This document shows, in pieces, positions 34,594 through 43,080 of a stretch of 64,000 bases of DNA. Positions within the stretch are counted from its first letter, which is position 1; each line of letters begins with the position of its first letter. The position numbers and the translations under genes are program-made. Source of the DNA: an uncultured Burkholderiales bacterium (GTDB lineage Bacteria; Pseudomonadota; Gammaproteobacteria; Burkholderiales; Burkholderiaceae_C); the NCBI GenBank assembly GCA_903844385.1, contig CAIMTJ010000042.1:39095-103094 (forward strand). Reading direction: 5' to 3'. The notes beneath the pieces are model-generated. The model was not told where the DNA came from and made no database searches. It was given only the letters and a program-made list of their open reading frames with translations.

Positions 34594-35640
34594 TCAACCC
34601 CAGTTTTCATAAACACCCAGTTTGCGGTGCAGTGGAGACTCATCGGTCATGAACACAAAGCAGGCTTGCTCAGCGCTCAAATTTTTGAGTGTCACTGCGC
34701 CATAGCCTGGTACGCAAGCCGTGTCGGCGTCTTTTAAAACAAAGACCTTGTCTTCAAACTTCAACTCCATGCCCTGGCCCTCAATCACGTGAAACACACA
34801 TGCAGGAGAGCGCGCGGGCATGCGCAGCGTTTGGCCTGGGCGTAACATCAAAGCGTAATAGCCCAAAATATTTTCCGCATCGTGGCCATTCAAAGCGTTG
34901 ATGTAGGTCACTTGGACGCACTCCACCTGTGCTGCATCATTGGCCAAGTTGATCAAAGCGGCTTTGACATCCGTCCATGCGAACCGAAGGATCGGATAGG
35001 CCTTGTCAGAGCGGTTGAAAAATGGTGTGGGAATCACCCCGGCACGACTGTACTGCGCTTCACCGTGGCCAGGCGTGAGTTCTTGCTGTGTGCCGTTGAC
35101 GTGGTAGGACGTTTCCATGTAATAAACCATGGGCAAATCCAACACATCGAGCCAAATGACCGGCTGATCCCCATCATGACCGTGCTCGTGCCACAAACCA
35201 GTGGGCGTCAAGATCAAGTCGCCTCGACTCATGGGGCACTTCTCGCCTTGCACCGTGGTGTAGGCACCTTCACCCTCAACAATCATCCGCACGGCGTTGG
35301 GCGTATGGCGATGGGGAGGGGCCAGTTCGCCGGGCAACAAGAGTTGCATGCCCAAATAAATCGCCGCACTGGCTTGCATCTTTTGCAGGCCGTGTCCAGG
35401 GTTGGCCAACACCAAAACACGTCGCTCAGCCTTCTCAATGGGCGTGAGCTCACCGGCTTGGATGAGCAAAGGTCGAATGTCTTGATAGGCCCAAGCCGTG
35501 GCCTGGGTCAAAGGCCTCGGTTTGGTGGGCGGCAAGACGCCCCTTAAGCTGGGCCACAACGGCACCAGGTTGTGCGCGGTCAAGTCTTGCACATACGATT
35601 GAGGCAAATCTTCCAATTTGGCCAGTTCTACATCTTCCAT
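34594..35640 (-). CDS. Gentisate 1,2-dioxygenase
   Basis: 348 residues from ATG 35640 (MEDVELAKLEDLPQSYVQDL), with AAAGGAG 9 nt upstream; the longer track ORF has an unsupported 21-codon extension. It is a bicupin. The first cupin carries the iron-binding PPHRHTPNAVRMIVEGEGAYT and later LWHEHGHDG; the second cupin (PILRFAWTDVKAALI to LKDADTACVPGYGAVTLKN) lacks the full His set, as in this family. It opens gentisate to maleylpyruvate with O2. It lies directly downstream of the 3-hydroxybenzoate 6-hydroxylase-like gene (74 bp), giving two consecutive pathway steps. Maleylpyruvate isomerase and fumarylpyruvate hydrolase are not in this window. Confidence 0.92.
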   Translation of the reverse strand: MEDVELAKLEDLPQSYVQDLTAHNLVPLWPSLRGVLPPTKPRPLTQATAWAYQDIRPLLIQAGELTPIEKAERRVLVLANPGHGLQKMQASAAIYLGMQLLLPGELAPPHRHTPNAVRMIVEGEGAYTTVQGEKCPMSRGDLILTPTGLWHEHGHDGDQPVIWLDVLDLPMVYYMETSYHVNGTQQELTPGHGEAQYSRAGVIPTPFFNRSDKAYPILRFAWTDVKAALINLANDAAQVECVQVTYINALNGHDAENILGYYALMLRPGQTLRMPARSPACVFHVIEGQGMELKFEDKVFVLKDADTACVPGYGAVTLKNLSAEQACFVFMTDESPLHRKLGVYENWG

Positions 35641-35713
35641 GTCTAGACTCCTTTGTTGATCTTGTTGTTGAATTGACCCCAAGGCCGCACTAACCAAATG
35701 CACACTAAAAAAA

Positions 35714-36934
35714 TCAGCCTATCGTTTGAGCTTGAACCCCAGACAGGCAATTGTCAAGCTTCCAACCATACAACCATTCCAGCGCATCGTAAAACCGCTC
35801 TGTGCTGCGCCCACGCCACATATCATTTCTCACCAAACGCTCGACACCGCTGGCATGGTAAATTTTACCCATTTGGCGCGATGACAGCACGATCCTGGCC
35901 GTCCTTGCAACCCGAGCTTGTTGATACATTTGAAAAGCACGAACCCAATCGTGATCGCAAACACGCAAGCACTGGGCAAGCGTCACCGCGTCCTCCATGG
36001 CCATGCAAGCGCCTTGGGCCATGTACTGTGTGGTGGGGTGGGCGGCGTCGCCAAGAAGCGTGCAGCGCCCAAAACTCCACTGCGCAATCGGGTCACGATC
36101 GGCTGTGGCCCAGCGCCGCCAGCTCTTGGGTAGGTCAATGAGTTGACGTGCCTCGGGACACACCCCATCAAAATAACTTTGCACCTCTGCTTGAGAGCCC
36201 TCACTCACCCCCCACTCTTCCGTTTGTCTGGAGTGAAAGGTCACGACCACGTTGTATTGCTCACCACCTTTGAGTGGGTAATGCACCAAGTGACAATTGG
36301 GGCCCACCCAAAGCGCCGCAGCATTCCACTGCAAGTCTTTGGGAAACTCCTCGACAGGCACAACAGCGCGGTAGACCACATGACCCGTGACTCGGTGCGG
36401 GTCTGCCACAAAATGCTCACGCACCACCGACTTCACGCCATCGGCACCAATCAAGGCTTGACCCTCAAAGGATCGGTTGTGTTGATCGTAGACACGCACC
36501 CCATGGTCGGTGGTCTCGATACGCTCAATGCGAGTAGAAATGAGAAAATCAACGAGTCCACTTTCCTCAGCCGCTTCTAGGAGCGACTGGTGCATATCAG
36601 CTCGGTGAATGACAGCATAGGGGTTGTCAAAGCGATCACGAAACGCCTGCGCCGTTGGGATTTTGACAACGACTTGACCATCGACTGCATCTTGCATGAT
36701 CAAGTCATCGGTGTAGACCGCGCGGCTTCTCGCGCGCTCACCCAGTCCGAGTGCATCAAAGGCGGCAAAGGCATTGGGGCCGAGTTGAATGCCAGCGCCA
36801 ATTTCCCCCAGCTGCGGGGCTTGCTCGAGAACGGTGGAGGCAACCCCTTGCTTGGACAATGCCAGGGCCGCGGCCAAACCTCCGATACCCCCTCCAACGA
36901 TCAAAACACGGGCCGATTGCGACAATGGGGACAT
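35714..36934 (-). CDS. FAD-dependent 3-hydroxybenzoate 6-hydroxylase-like monooxygenase
   Basis: 406 residues from ATG 36934 (MSPLSQSARVLIVGGGIGGLAAALAL). Motifs are GGGIGG for FAD, DG motif ALIGADGVKSVVRE, and GD motif CTLLGDAAHPTTQYMAQGACMAMEDAVTLAQCL. Specific blocks (GAGIQLGPNAFAAFDALGLG, VVYRAVVPVEEFP, NCHLVHYPLKGGEQYNVVVTFHS) are those of 3-hydroxybenzoate 6-hydroxylase and salicylate 1-hydroxylase relatives. Because gentisate dioxygenase is the next gene, gentisate formation from 3-hydroxybenzoate is the best assignment; salicylate hydroxylation is the alternative. It is divergent from the MarR gene, whose operator lies in the shared spacer. Confidence 0.88.
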   Translation of the reverse strand: MSPLSQSARVLIVGGGIGGLAAALALSKQGVASTVLEQAPQLGEIGAGIQLGPNAFAAFDALGLGERARSRAVYTDDLIMQDAVDGQVVVKIPTAQAFRDRFDNPYAVIHRADMHQSLLEAAEESGLVDFLISTRIERIETTDHGVRVYDQHNRSFEGQALIGADGVKSVVREHFVADPHRVTGHVVYRAVVPVEEFPKDLQWNAAALWVGPNCHLVHYPLKGGEQYNVVVTFHSRQTEEWGVSEGSQAEVQSYFDGVCPEARQLIDLPKSWRRWATADRDPIAQWSFGRCTLLGDAAHPTTQYMAQGACMAMEDAVTLAQCLRVCDHDWVRAFQMYQQARVARTARIVLSSRQMGKIYHASGVERLVRNDMWRGRSTERFYDALEWLYGWKLDNCLSGVQAQTIG

Positions 36935-37179
36935 GATCGAGAAAACCTTTTTTGCACTTGCACACAAGACCAACGGGGCGGACATCAAGTCTCAATGGCT
37001 TCTTGCAGCCCGTAACTGCCCAGTATAAACGCTAGCTCCTCTCTGAGCCCCATCGCTGTTAGCGGCCTCAGCGGTGAGCGGGTCTGAATTTCATCCTTGA
37101 GCCCCGATTCGCCACATCCAACACCCCGAAATAAGTATTAACCCTGATTAACCAACAGGCTTTCGGGGGGTCATCGGCA

Positions 37180-37201
37180 TTTAGTTGCTTAGGCAACTAA
37201 A
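37180..37201. promoter_or_regulatory. Palindromic MarR-type operator
   Basis: TTTAGTTGC-TTAG-GCAACTAAA is a perfect 9-bp inverted repeat with a 4-nt centre, ending 9 nt before the marR start codon. The TTGC-n-GCAA core with flanking TAG/CTA is typical of MarR-family operators. Its position over the start of the marR-oprM-emrA-emrB operon implies autorepression, and it may also affect the divergent 3-hydroxybenzoate hydroxylase gene about 245 bp away. Confidence 0.75.
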
Positions 37202-37209
37202 ATAACGGC

Positions 37210-37755
37210 ATGTCCATTCAAGACCCACCCGCGATAGGGGATTTCTACCAAAGCGAGACCTACACGCAAGCGTTTTGCGTGGGTCGGCTCATCCGAAAGG
37301 TGTTCAACTCGATCTTGCGCCAAGCCGATGACGAACTCGCGCCATTTGGCTTGACCTACGCCCAGTGGTTTCCGCTGTTTCGTCTGACCCAATCGAGCTC
37401 GTGCACGGTGTTGGGTTTGGCCAAAGAAATTGAGGTCAATCCTGGGGCCTTGACCCGATCCTTGGATCGACTGGAAAAGAATGGCCTCATCCTTCGCCAG
37501 CGCAATCCACTCGATAAGCGCGTGGTCCAAATCACCTTGACCCCTTTGGGCAAAGAGATTGCCGCACGCGTGCCCCATGTTTTGAGTGGCGTGATGAACC
37601 GTCATTTGAGCGCATTGGGCCCCCAAGCGAGCCAAGTCCTCATTGATTCACTGCAACAAATGTTGATCTCGGGCGAGGGGGGGCTTTGTCCTGCAGCGCC
37701 CCAAGAAATCCTCCCCCAGACACGGGCATCGAGCTGCCCCAAGCTCAGCCACTGA
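37210..37755 (+). CDS. MarR family transcriptional regulator
   Basis: 181 residues. The winged-helix core is clear: FNSILRQADDELAPFGLTYAQWFPLFRL, LGLAKEIEVNPGALTRSLDRLEKNGLILRQRNPLDKRVVQITLTPLGKEI. The DKR wing arginine is present. The last 40 residues are Pro/Ser/Cys-rich and look unstructured. It is the first gene of a tight set with the NodT-EmrA-EmrB efflux genes (35 bp spacing to the next) and has its own palindromic operator. By family precedent it would repress the pump and release DNA when phenolic acids bind, with salicylate the classic ligand. Confidence 0.92.
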   Translation: MSIQDPPAIGDFYQSETYTQAFCVGRLIRKVFNSILRQADDELAPFGLTYAQWFPLFRLTQSSSCTVLGLAKEIEVNPGALTRSLDRLEKNGLILRQRNPLDKRVVQITLTPLGKEIAARVPHVLSGVMNRHLSALGPQASQVLIDSLQQMLISGEGGLCPAAPQEILPQTRASSCPKLSH

Positions 37756-37789
37756 CACGTCGGCCCCACCCACCTCACTTCCTCACCCC

Positions 37790-39310
37790 ATGACACCCCA
37801 ACGCCACATCCCCCAGCTCGACAGGCCTGCTGTCTTTGGCCCTTCCATCTGGGCGTACTTGTCCCTGAGCGCAGCGCTCGTGTTGAGCGCGTGTGCTGAG
37901 CGAGGTGTTGACTCCCCGGCCTTGGCTCAACTCGACACGCGTGCGTGGACCAGCCCCAACAATGGGCTGCAAGACCGTCTCCAGTCGGTCTTGTCTACCA
38001 AAAAGTCGGCCCCCAACGCTGAGCTCAACGTCTCCAACTGGTGGGCCTCCTTGGGAAACGCAGAACTCTCAGCCTTGGTGGCCCAAGCCCTGGCACACAA
38101 TCCCAGCTTGAGTCTGGCCAAAACTCGCATTGAAAAAGCCCAGTCCTTGGCGGGTCTGAGTCGCTCAGCCACCCTGGCTCAGGCCGAAGTGGGGCTGGAT
38201 TTATCGCGTGAGCTTTATTCCAAAACAGGTATCTTCCCCCCACCCATTGGCGGCAACACCATCAACATGGGGAACTTGCAAGCCAACTTGAACTGGAACC
38301 CTGATTTGATGGGTGCACGTGCGGCACTGTTGAGCGCCGCCATTGGCGAGGTCAAGGCCCAAGAAGCCCAAAGTCACTATGCTCAATTGCAATTGGCCAC
38401 CCAGGTCGCACTCACCTTCATCAACTTGGCCTCTTGGGTTGACCAATTGGACTGTGCAAGCCAACAACGCCAACTGCAACTCGACGAGGTTCACCTTTTA
38501 CAAGAACGCGTCGAGCGCGGTCTCGACAACCGCATCGAGCTCACCCAGGCCCAGTCCGACCTCAAAGAGCGGGACTCTTTACTCAATGACATGGAGCAAC
38601 AAGTGCGCACAAACCAGCATCAGCTGGCGGTCTTGACTGCTCAAAACCCCCTTGACCTTGAGAAGTTGACCCCCCATCTTGACTCCCTCACCCCTCCCCA
38701 GTGGCCCAGTCCCCCGGGGCTCAACTTGCTCTCGCAAAGAGCCGATTTGCGTGCTGCACAATGGCGAGTTCAAGCGGCTTTGGGGCAAGTGGAATCGGCT
38801 CAATTGAATTTTTACCCCAATGTCAATCTCGGACTTTTTGCCGGTTACAACACCATCAATTTGAATCAATTGCTCCAAGGCCAAAGCCTTCAATACGGTC
38901 TGGCTCCAAGTGTGAGTTTGCCCATCTTTGATGGGGGCCGCTTGCGATCCCAACTGTTTGGCAAAGAAAGCGAAAGAGACAGTGCCATTGCGCAGTACAA
39001 CGAGACCTTGCTCGAAGCCGTCAAAGAGTGCGCCAACGCCTTGAGTGAGCTGCAAAGTATCGCGCCTCAATTGATTCAAAACACCGACGCATTGGCCTTG
39101 GCTCGCAAAGCCCAAAACTTGGCCAGCGAGCGCAGCCAACAAGGACTGAGCAATTTGCAACCTGTCTTGAGCGCCAAGCGAGCCAGCTTGAACAAAGCCC
39201 AAGCTTTGGTCACTTTGAGAGCCAAATTGTTGAGCGCCCATGTGAAGCTCTTTAACGCACTGGGTGGAGGCTACAGCGAAGCGAATGCCTTGGCATCCCC
39301 AACCCATTGA
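37790..39310 (+). CDS. Outer-membrane efflux lipoprotein, NodT/OprM family
   Basis: 506 residues. A lipobox lies near residue 35 (ALVLSAC). The repeated TolC-type helical blocks are present: NWWASLGNAELSALVAQALAHNPSLSLAKTRIEKAQ, LSQRADLRAAQWRVQAALGQVESAQLNFYPNVNLGLFAGYN, and APSVSLPIFDGGRLRSQLFGKESERDSAIAQYNETL. Together with the downstream EmrA and EmrB homologues it makes a three-component pump across the envelope. The C-terminus overlaps only non-coding sequence before emrA (55 bp). Confidence 0.92.
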   Translation: MTPQRHIPQLDRPAVFGPSIWAYLSLSAALVLSACAERGVDSPALAQLDTRAWTSPNNGLQDRLQSVLSTKKSAPNAELNVSNWWASLGNAELSALVAQALAHNPSLSLAKTRIEKAQSLAGLSRSATLAQAEVGLDLSRELYSKTGIFPPPIGGNTINMGNLQANLNWNPDLMGARAALLSAAIGEVKAQEAQSHYAQLQLATQVALTFINLASWVDQLDCASQQRQLQLDEVHLLQERVERGLDNRIELTQAQSDLKERDSLLNDMEQQVRTNQHQLAVLTAQNPLDLEKLTPHLDSLTPPQWPSPPGLNLLSQRADLRAAQWRVQAALGQVESAQLNFYPNVNLGLFAGYNTINLNQLLQGQSLQYGLAPSVSLPIFDGGRLRSQLFGKESERDSAIAQYNETLLEAVKECANALSELQSIAPQLIQNTDALALARKAQNLASERSQQGLSNLQPVLSAKRASLNKAQALVTLRAKLLSAHVKLFNALGGGYSEANALASPTH

Positions 39311-39365
39311 CACAGACCGCCCATCGAGCTCAAGAACATTCGATTATCAAAAAGTACCCCAGACC

Positions 39366-40556
39366 ATGAACGCATCCAACAACGAAACCCCCGCCAACAA
39401 TCGCCGCTTAGGCCTGACCGTGGTGGCCTGCACCGTCCTTCTCGTGGCCTTGGGCTACGGTACTTGGCACTGGTTCACTGGCAGACACCAAGAGAACACG
39501 GATAACGCCTATGTGTCGGGCAATGTGGTTCAAATCACCCCGCAAATCACCGGTACCGTGACCTCCATTCAAGCCGACGAGGCTGACATGGTCAAGGCCG
39601 GACAAGTTCTGTTCAAAATGGATCCCATGGATGCGCGACTGACCTTGGAACAAGCCCAAGAGCAGCTCGCTCAAACCGTACGGGAAGTCAAAACCATGTT
39701 TGACAACAACCTGACTTTGGCACAACAAATCAAGGTGCGCGAAGCCGACATTGCCAAAGCACAAAACGAGCTCATCAAAGCGCAAGGTGACTTGTTGCGG
39801 CGCAGCCCCATGAGCAAAAGCGGCAGTGTGGGTCAAGAAGAACTCGAGCACGCCAGCGAGCAAGCGCTGGTGGCCAAACACAATGTGGAGCAAGCCCAGG
39901 CGGCCTTGGAAGTGGCCAAGCATCAATTGACCGCAAGTCTGTCCCAAACCAAAGGCACCTCCATTGCCGAGCACCCCAGCGTCAAGCGCGCTGCCAGCAA
40001 ATTGCGCGAGGCTTATCTGGCAGTCCACCGCACCGACATCGTCTCGCCCATCGACGCCCATGTGGCCAAGCGATTTGTTCAGCTCGGCCAGCGCGTGTCC
40101 GCGGGATCGGCTTTGATGACCTTGGTGAGTCTGGATCAATTGTGGGTGGACGCCAACTTTAAAGAAGCTCAGCTTAAAAACATCCGCTTAGGACAAAACG
40201 TCACCTTGGTTTCTGACCTCTATGGCTCGCAAGTGACTTACCACGGGAAAGTGGCTGCTTTGGGCTCGGGCACCGGTGGGGCTTTTGCGCTTTTACCCGC
40301 ACAAAACGCCACCGGCAATTGGATCAAAGTGGTGCAACGCGTGGCTGTTCGCATCTCCTTGGACCCACAAGAGCTCAACATCAACCCACTGCGAATTGGC
40401 TTGTCCATGGAGGTAAGCGTGGACACGAGCAACCAAACCGGTGCGCTGCTGGCCACCCAACCTCGCGCTCAAGCGCTTTCATCGACCAAAGCCTTTGAGA
40501 CCGATGAAGCCCAAGCTCAGGCCCTGGTGAAACGAATCATCCATGACAATTTATAA
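39366..40556 (+). CDS. emrA: HlyD/EmrA-type periplasmic adaptor
   Basis: 396 residues from ATG 39366 (MNASNNETPANNRRLGLTVVACTVLLVALGYGTWHWF); the track start is inside the preceding gene. One N-terminal membrane helix, then a biotinyl-lipoyl-like half (TDNAYVSGNVVQITPQITGTVTSIQADEADMVKAGQVLFKMDP), a long coiled-coil hairpin (about 95-210), the second half (DIVSPIDAHVAKRFVQLGQRVSAGSALMTLVSLDQLWVDANFKE) and a beta-barrel. The pattern matches EmrA. It links the EmrB pump to the outer-membrane lipoprotein. Confidence 0.92.
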   Translation: MNASNNETPANNRRLGLTVVACTVLLVALGYGTWHWFTGRHQENTDNAYVSGNVVQITPQITGTVTSIQADEADMVKAGQVLFKMDPMDARLTLEQAQEQLAQTVREVKTMFDNNLTLAQQIKVREADIAKAQNELIKAQGDLLRRSPMSKSGSVGQEELEHASEQALVAKHNVEQAQAALEVAKHQLTASLSQTKGTSIAEHPSVKRAASKLREAYLAVHRTDIVSPIDAHVAKRFVQLGQRVSAGSALMTLVSLDQLWVDANFKEAQLKNIRLGQNVTLVSDLYGSQVTYHGKVAALGSGTGGAFALLPAQNATGNWIKVVQRVAVRISLDPQELNINPLRIGLSMEVSVDTSNQTGALLATQPRAQALSSTKAFETDEAQAQALVKRIIHDNL

Positions 40557-40624
40557 AGATCAGTTTTTGTCTGCCAGATGCCCCTCTTTCAATTGCGGGC
40601 CTTTGAGCCCAAGGTTTGATACTC

Positions 40625-42253
40625 ATGAGTGACAATTTGAACCCTTCTGGCTCGCAAGCAGCCCCTGCCTACACACCGCCTGAGCCACTCAAGGGCTTGG
40701 CCTTGGTGCTGGGCACCTTGTGCCTGTCCTTGGCCACCTTCATGAATGTGCTCGACTCCTCGATTGCCAACGTCTCTATACCTGGTATTTCAGGCGACTT
40801 GGGCGTGAGTCCAAGCCAAGGCACGTGGGTGATCACCAGCTTTGGGGTGGCCAATGCCATCTCCGTGCCACTCACCGGTTGGCTCACGCAACGCTTTGGT
40901 GCAGTGAGGCTCTTTAACTTGAGCATCGTGCTGTTTGTGTTGGCCAGTATTTTGTGCGGCCTGGCGCCTTCGATTGAATGGTTGGTGGCTTTCCGAGTAT
41001 TGCAAGGCTTGGTGGCAGGCCCCATGATTCCGCTGTCTCAAACCTTGCTCATGTCAAGCTATCCCAAATCCCGAGCGGGAACGGCGCTTGCGCTTTGGGG
41101 CATGACCACATTGGTCGCGCCTGTGGTGGGTCCACTGTTGGGGGGATGGATCACGGATAACTTTTCCTGGCCCTGGATTTTTTACATCAATGCCCCGGTG
41201 GGTGTGGTGGCGGCATTGCTCACATGGGTCATCTACAAAAAACGTGAAACCCCCATTCGCAAACTCCCAATTGACTCGATCGGACTCACCCTTTTGGTCT
41301 TGTGGGTGGGCAGTTTGCAGTTGATGCTTGACAAAGGCAAGGAGCTCGACTGGTTTGCCTCGAGCACCATCGTGATCTTGGCCTTGGTGGCGGCCATCAG
41401 CTTTGCTGTTTTTTTGGTCTGGGAATTCACCGACGATCATCCGGTCGTGGATTTGCGCCTCTTTTTGGGCAAAAATTTCTTTTTTGGTTGCCTCTCTCTA
41501 TCCTTGGCCTATGGCATCTTTTTTGGCAACAATGTGATATTGCCCCTATGGCTTCAGCAATGGATGGGATACACCGCGACTTCAGCAGGCATTGCCTTGG
41601 CACCAGTGGGCGCTTTGGCCATCCTATTGACACCCCTGGTGGGTAAAAAACTCAACGTCTGGGACCCCAGGCTCATGGCCTCGGGCGCCTTCTTGTTTTT
41701 TTCCGTGGTGCTTTGGATGCGCGCCTCTTTCACCACAGAGACGGATTTGGGCTACATCTTGATCCCCACCATTTTGCAAGGTGCTGCCCTCGCCTTTTTC
41801 TTCATTCCATTGACCACGGTGTCCCTCGCAGGGCTGGGCCCGGAGCGCATCCCTGCTGCAGCGGGTTTGTCCAACTTTGTCAGGATCACCGCCGGCGCCA
41901 TGGGGACGTCCATTGCCACCACCATTTGGGACCAGCGCGCCGCCTTGCACCATGCTCACTTCACCGAGCCCTTGATACAAGATCAAGGGGCATTTGGCGC
42001 TTTTATTGCTGGCATGAATCAAGCGGGTCTGAGCACCGAGCAAGCCTGGGTGCAAATCAACCGCATGATCGATCAGCAAGCCTTCACCCGCGCAGCCGAT
42101 GATATTTTTTATGCCTCGGGTTGGTTTTTCATCGTCTTGATTGCCCTCATTTGGATTCCAGATCGACCCGCCAAGTACAAACCAGCTGGGCCAGCCAGTT
42201 CGACAAGCAGCGACACCTCAAACGGGAGTGCTGCCGCTAGTGCAGCCCACTGA
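40625..42253 (+). CDS. emrB: DHA2-family MFS drug transporter, EmrB-like
   Basis: 542 residues from ATG 40625 (MSDNLNPSGSQAAPAYTPPEP). Fourteen membrane helices. Signature motifs are FMNVLDSSIANVSIPGISGDLG (motif D1), GWLTQRFGAVRLF (motif A), FRVLQGLVAGPMIPLSQTLL (motif B) and GMTTLVAPVVGPLLGGW (motif C). The last 15 residues are Ser/Thr-rich and hydrophilic. It is the last gene of the MarR-controlled operon and expels hydrophobic or aromatic compounds by proton antiport. Its stop codon lies inside the first unit of a 9-bp tandem repeat. Confidence 0.94.
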   Translation: MSDNLNPSGSQAAPAYTPPEPLKGLALVLGTLCLSLATFMNVLDSSIANVSIPGISGDLGVSPSQGTWVITSFGVANAISVPLTGWLTQRFGAVRLFNLSIVLFVLASILCGLAPSIEWLVAFRVLQGLVAGPMIPLSQTLLMSSYPKSRAGTALALWGMTTLVAPVVGPLLGGWITDNFSWPWIFYINAPVGVVAALLTWVIYKKRETPIRKLPIDSIGLTLLVLWVGSLQLMLDKGKELDWFASSTIVILALVAAISFAVFLVWEFTDDHPVVDLRLFLGKNFFFGCLSLSLAYGIFFGNNVILPLWLQQWMGYTATSAGIALAPVGALAILLTPLVGKKLNVWDPRLMASGAFLFFSVVLWMRASFTTETDLGYILIPTILQGAALAFFFIPLTTVSLAGLGPERIPAAAGLSNFVRITAGAMGTSIATTIWDQRAALHHAHFTEPLIQDQGAFGAFIAGMNQAGLSTEQAWVQINRMIDQQAFTRAADDIFYASGWFFIVLIALIWIPDRPAKYKPAGPASSTSSDTSNGSAAASAAH

Positions 42254-42283
42254 GACCACTGAGACCACTGAGACCACTGAGCC
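42249..42283. repeat. Nonanucleotide tandem repeat across the emrB stop
   Basis: Units of ACTGAGACC repeated three times plus a partial fourth. The emrB TGA stop is inside the first unit. Gain or loss of units would not change the EmrB protein. It resembles in unit length, but not in sequence, the 9-bp repeat at 3451. Confidence 0.85.
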
Positions 42284-42304
42284 TATTGAGCCCGCCTGTG
42301 AACC

Positions 42305-42328
42305 TCATGCGAGGGAACCCTCGCATGA
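42305..42328. terminator. Perfect 24-bp palindrome between convergent emrB and peroxiredoxin genes
   Basis: TCATGCGAGGG-AA-CCCTCGCATGA has 11-bp perfect arms and only two unpaired bases. Its place between two convergent genes suggests a bidirectional terminator, although no T-run follows on either side. Confidence 0.55.
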
Positions 42329-42349
42329 TCCAGGTTGGAGTTGGCCCTC

Positions 42350-42371
42350 AAAGTTACCCTGGGGCAACTTT
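42350..42371. terminator. Second hairpin with A/T-rich flanks before the peroxiredoxin stop
   Basis: AAAGTT-A-CCC...GGG...AACTTT forms an interrupted stem whose outer arm ends in ACTTTTG on the plus strand and CAAAGTT on the minus strand. It is a likely factor-independent terminator for emrB and perhaps for the convergent peroxiredoxin gene. Confidence 0.5.
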
Positions 42372-42379
42372 TGCGTGCG

Positions 42380-43036
42380 TCACTTGGGCTGAGCGACAAC
42401 TCGCAAATAGGGTTTGATTGTTTTAAAGCCCTGTGGGTACAGTTGTTTGGCCTCCTCATCGCTCACCGAGCCAGCAATGATGACGTCTTGGCCTGGCACC
42501 CAGTTCACCGGTGTCGCCACCTTGTGCACGGAGGTGAGTTGAATGGAATCCAAAACACGAATGATTTCATCGAAATTGCGACCCGTGGTCATGGGATAGG
42601 TGAGCATCAACTTGATTTTTTTGTCAGGCCCAATGATGAAGACTGATCTCACCGTGGCGTTGGTCGCGGCCGTTCTTTCAGCGCCAGGCGCATCGCTTTC
42701 GGGCAACATGTTGTAGAGCTTGGCCACGTGAAGATCCGTGTCTCCGATCATGGGGTAATTCACTCGGGCGCCCTGAGTCTCTTCAATATCTTTGGCCCAA
42801 GCGCTGTGGTTCTCCACGGGATCGATACTCAAACCGATGAGCTTGCAATGGCGCTTGGTGAACTCGGGCTCGATCTTAGCCATGTAGCCCAACTCAGTGG
42901 TGCACACCGGGGTGAAATCTTTGGGGTGAGAAAATAAACACGCCCACTGGTCTCCAATCCAGTCATGAAAATGAATCTGACCGGTGGTGGTCATGGCGGT
43001 AAAGTCTGGTGCAATTGAATTGATTCTGAGGGTCAT
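42380..43036 (-). CDS. 1-Cys peroxiredoxin (Prx6/AhpC-TSA family)
   Basis: 218 residues from ATG 43036 (MTLRINSIAPDFTAMTTTGQ), with AAAGGAG 9 nt upstream. The peroxidatic cysteine is Cys45 in HPKDFTPVCTTELGYMAK. Further Prx6-type blocks are RHCKLIGLSIDPVENHSAW, RSVFIIGPDKKIKLMLTYP and TGRNFDEIIRVLDSIQLT. It reduces peroxides in the cytosol. It lies 44 bp downstream of the intradiol dioxygenase gene and is probably co-transcribed, which would protect the iron dioxygenase from peroxide (inference). Confidence 0.93.
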   Translation of the reverse strand: MTLRINSIAPDFTAMTTTGQIHFHDWIGDQWACLFSHPKDFTPVCTTELGYMAKIEPEFTKRHCKLIGLSIDPVENHSAWAKDIEETQGARVNYPMIGDTDLHVAKLYNMLPESDAPGAERTAATNATVRSVFIIGPDKKIKLMLTYPMTTGRNFDEIIRVLDSIQLTSVHKVATPVNWVPGQDVIIAGSVSDEEAKQLYPQGFKTIKPYLRVVAQPK

Positions 43037-43080
43037 CTCTGGGTCTCCTTTGGGTTTAAAAAAAGTTGTCGCATGTGCCC

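Noticed and set aside
13351-35648. GGTCTAGACC before the DUF2126 gene (13351-13360) and GTCTAGAC before gentisate dioxygenase (35641-35648)
   Set aside because: Short palindromes overlapping the ribosome-site region of unrelated genes; most likely coincidence.
42141-42392. ORF with TETTETTETTEP
   Set aside because: Another-frame reading of emrB and the 9-bp tandem repeat; not a gene.
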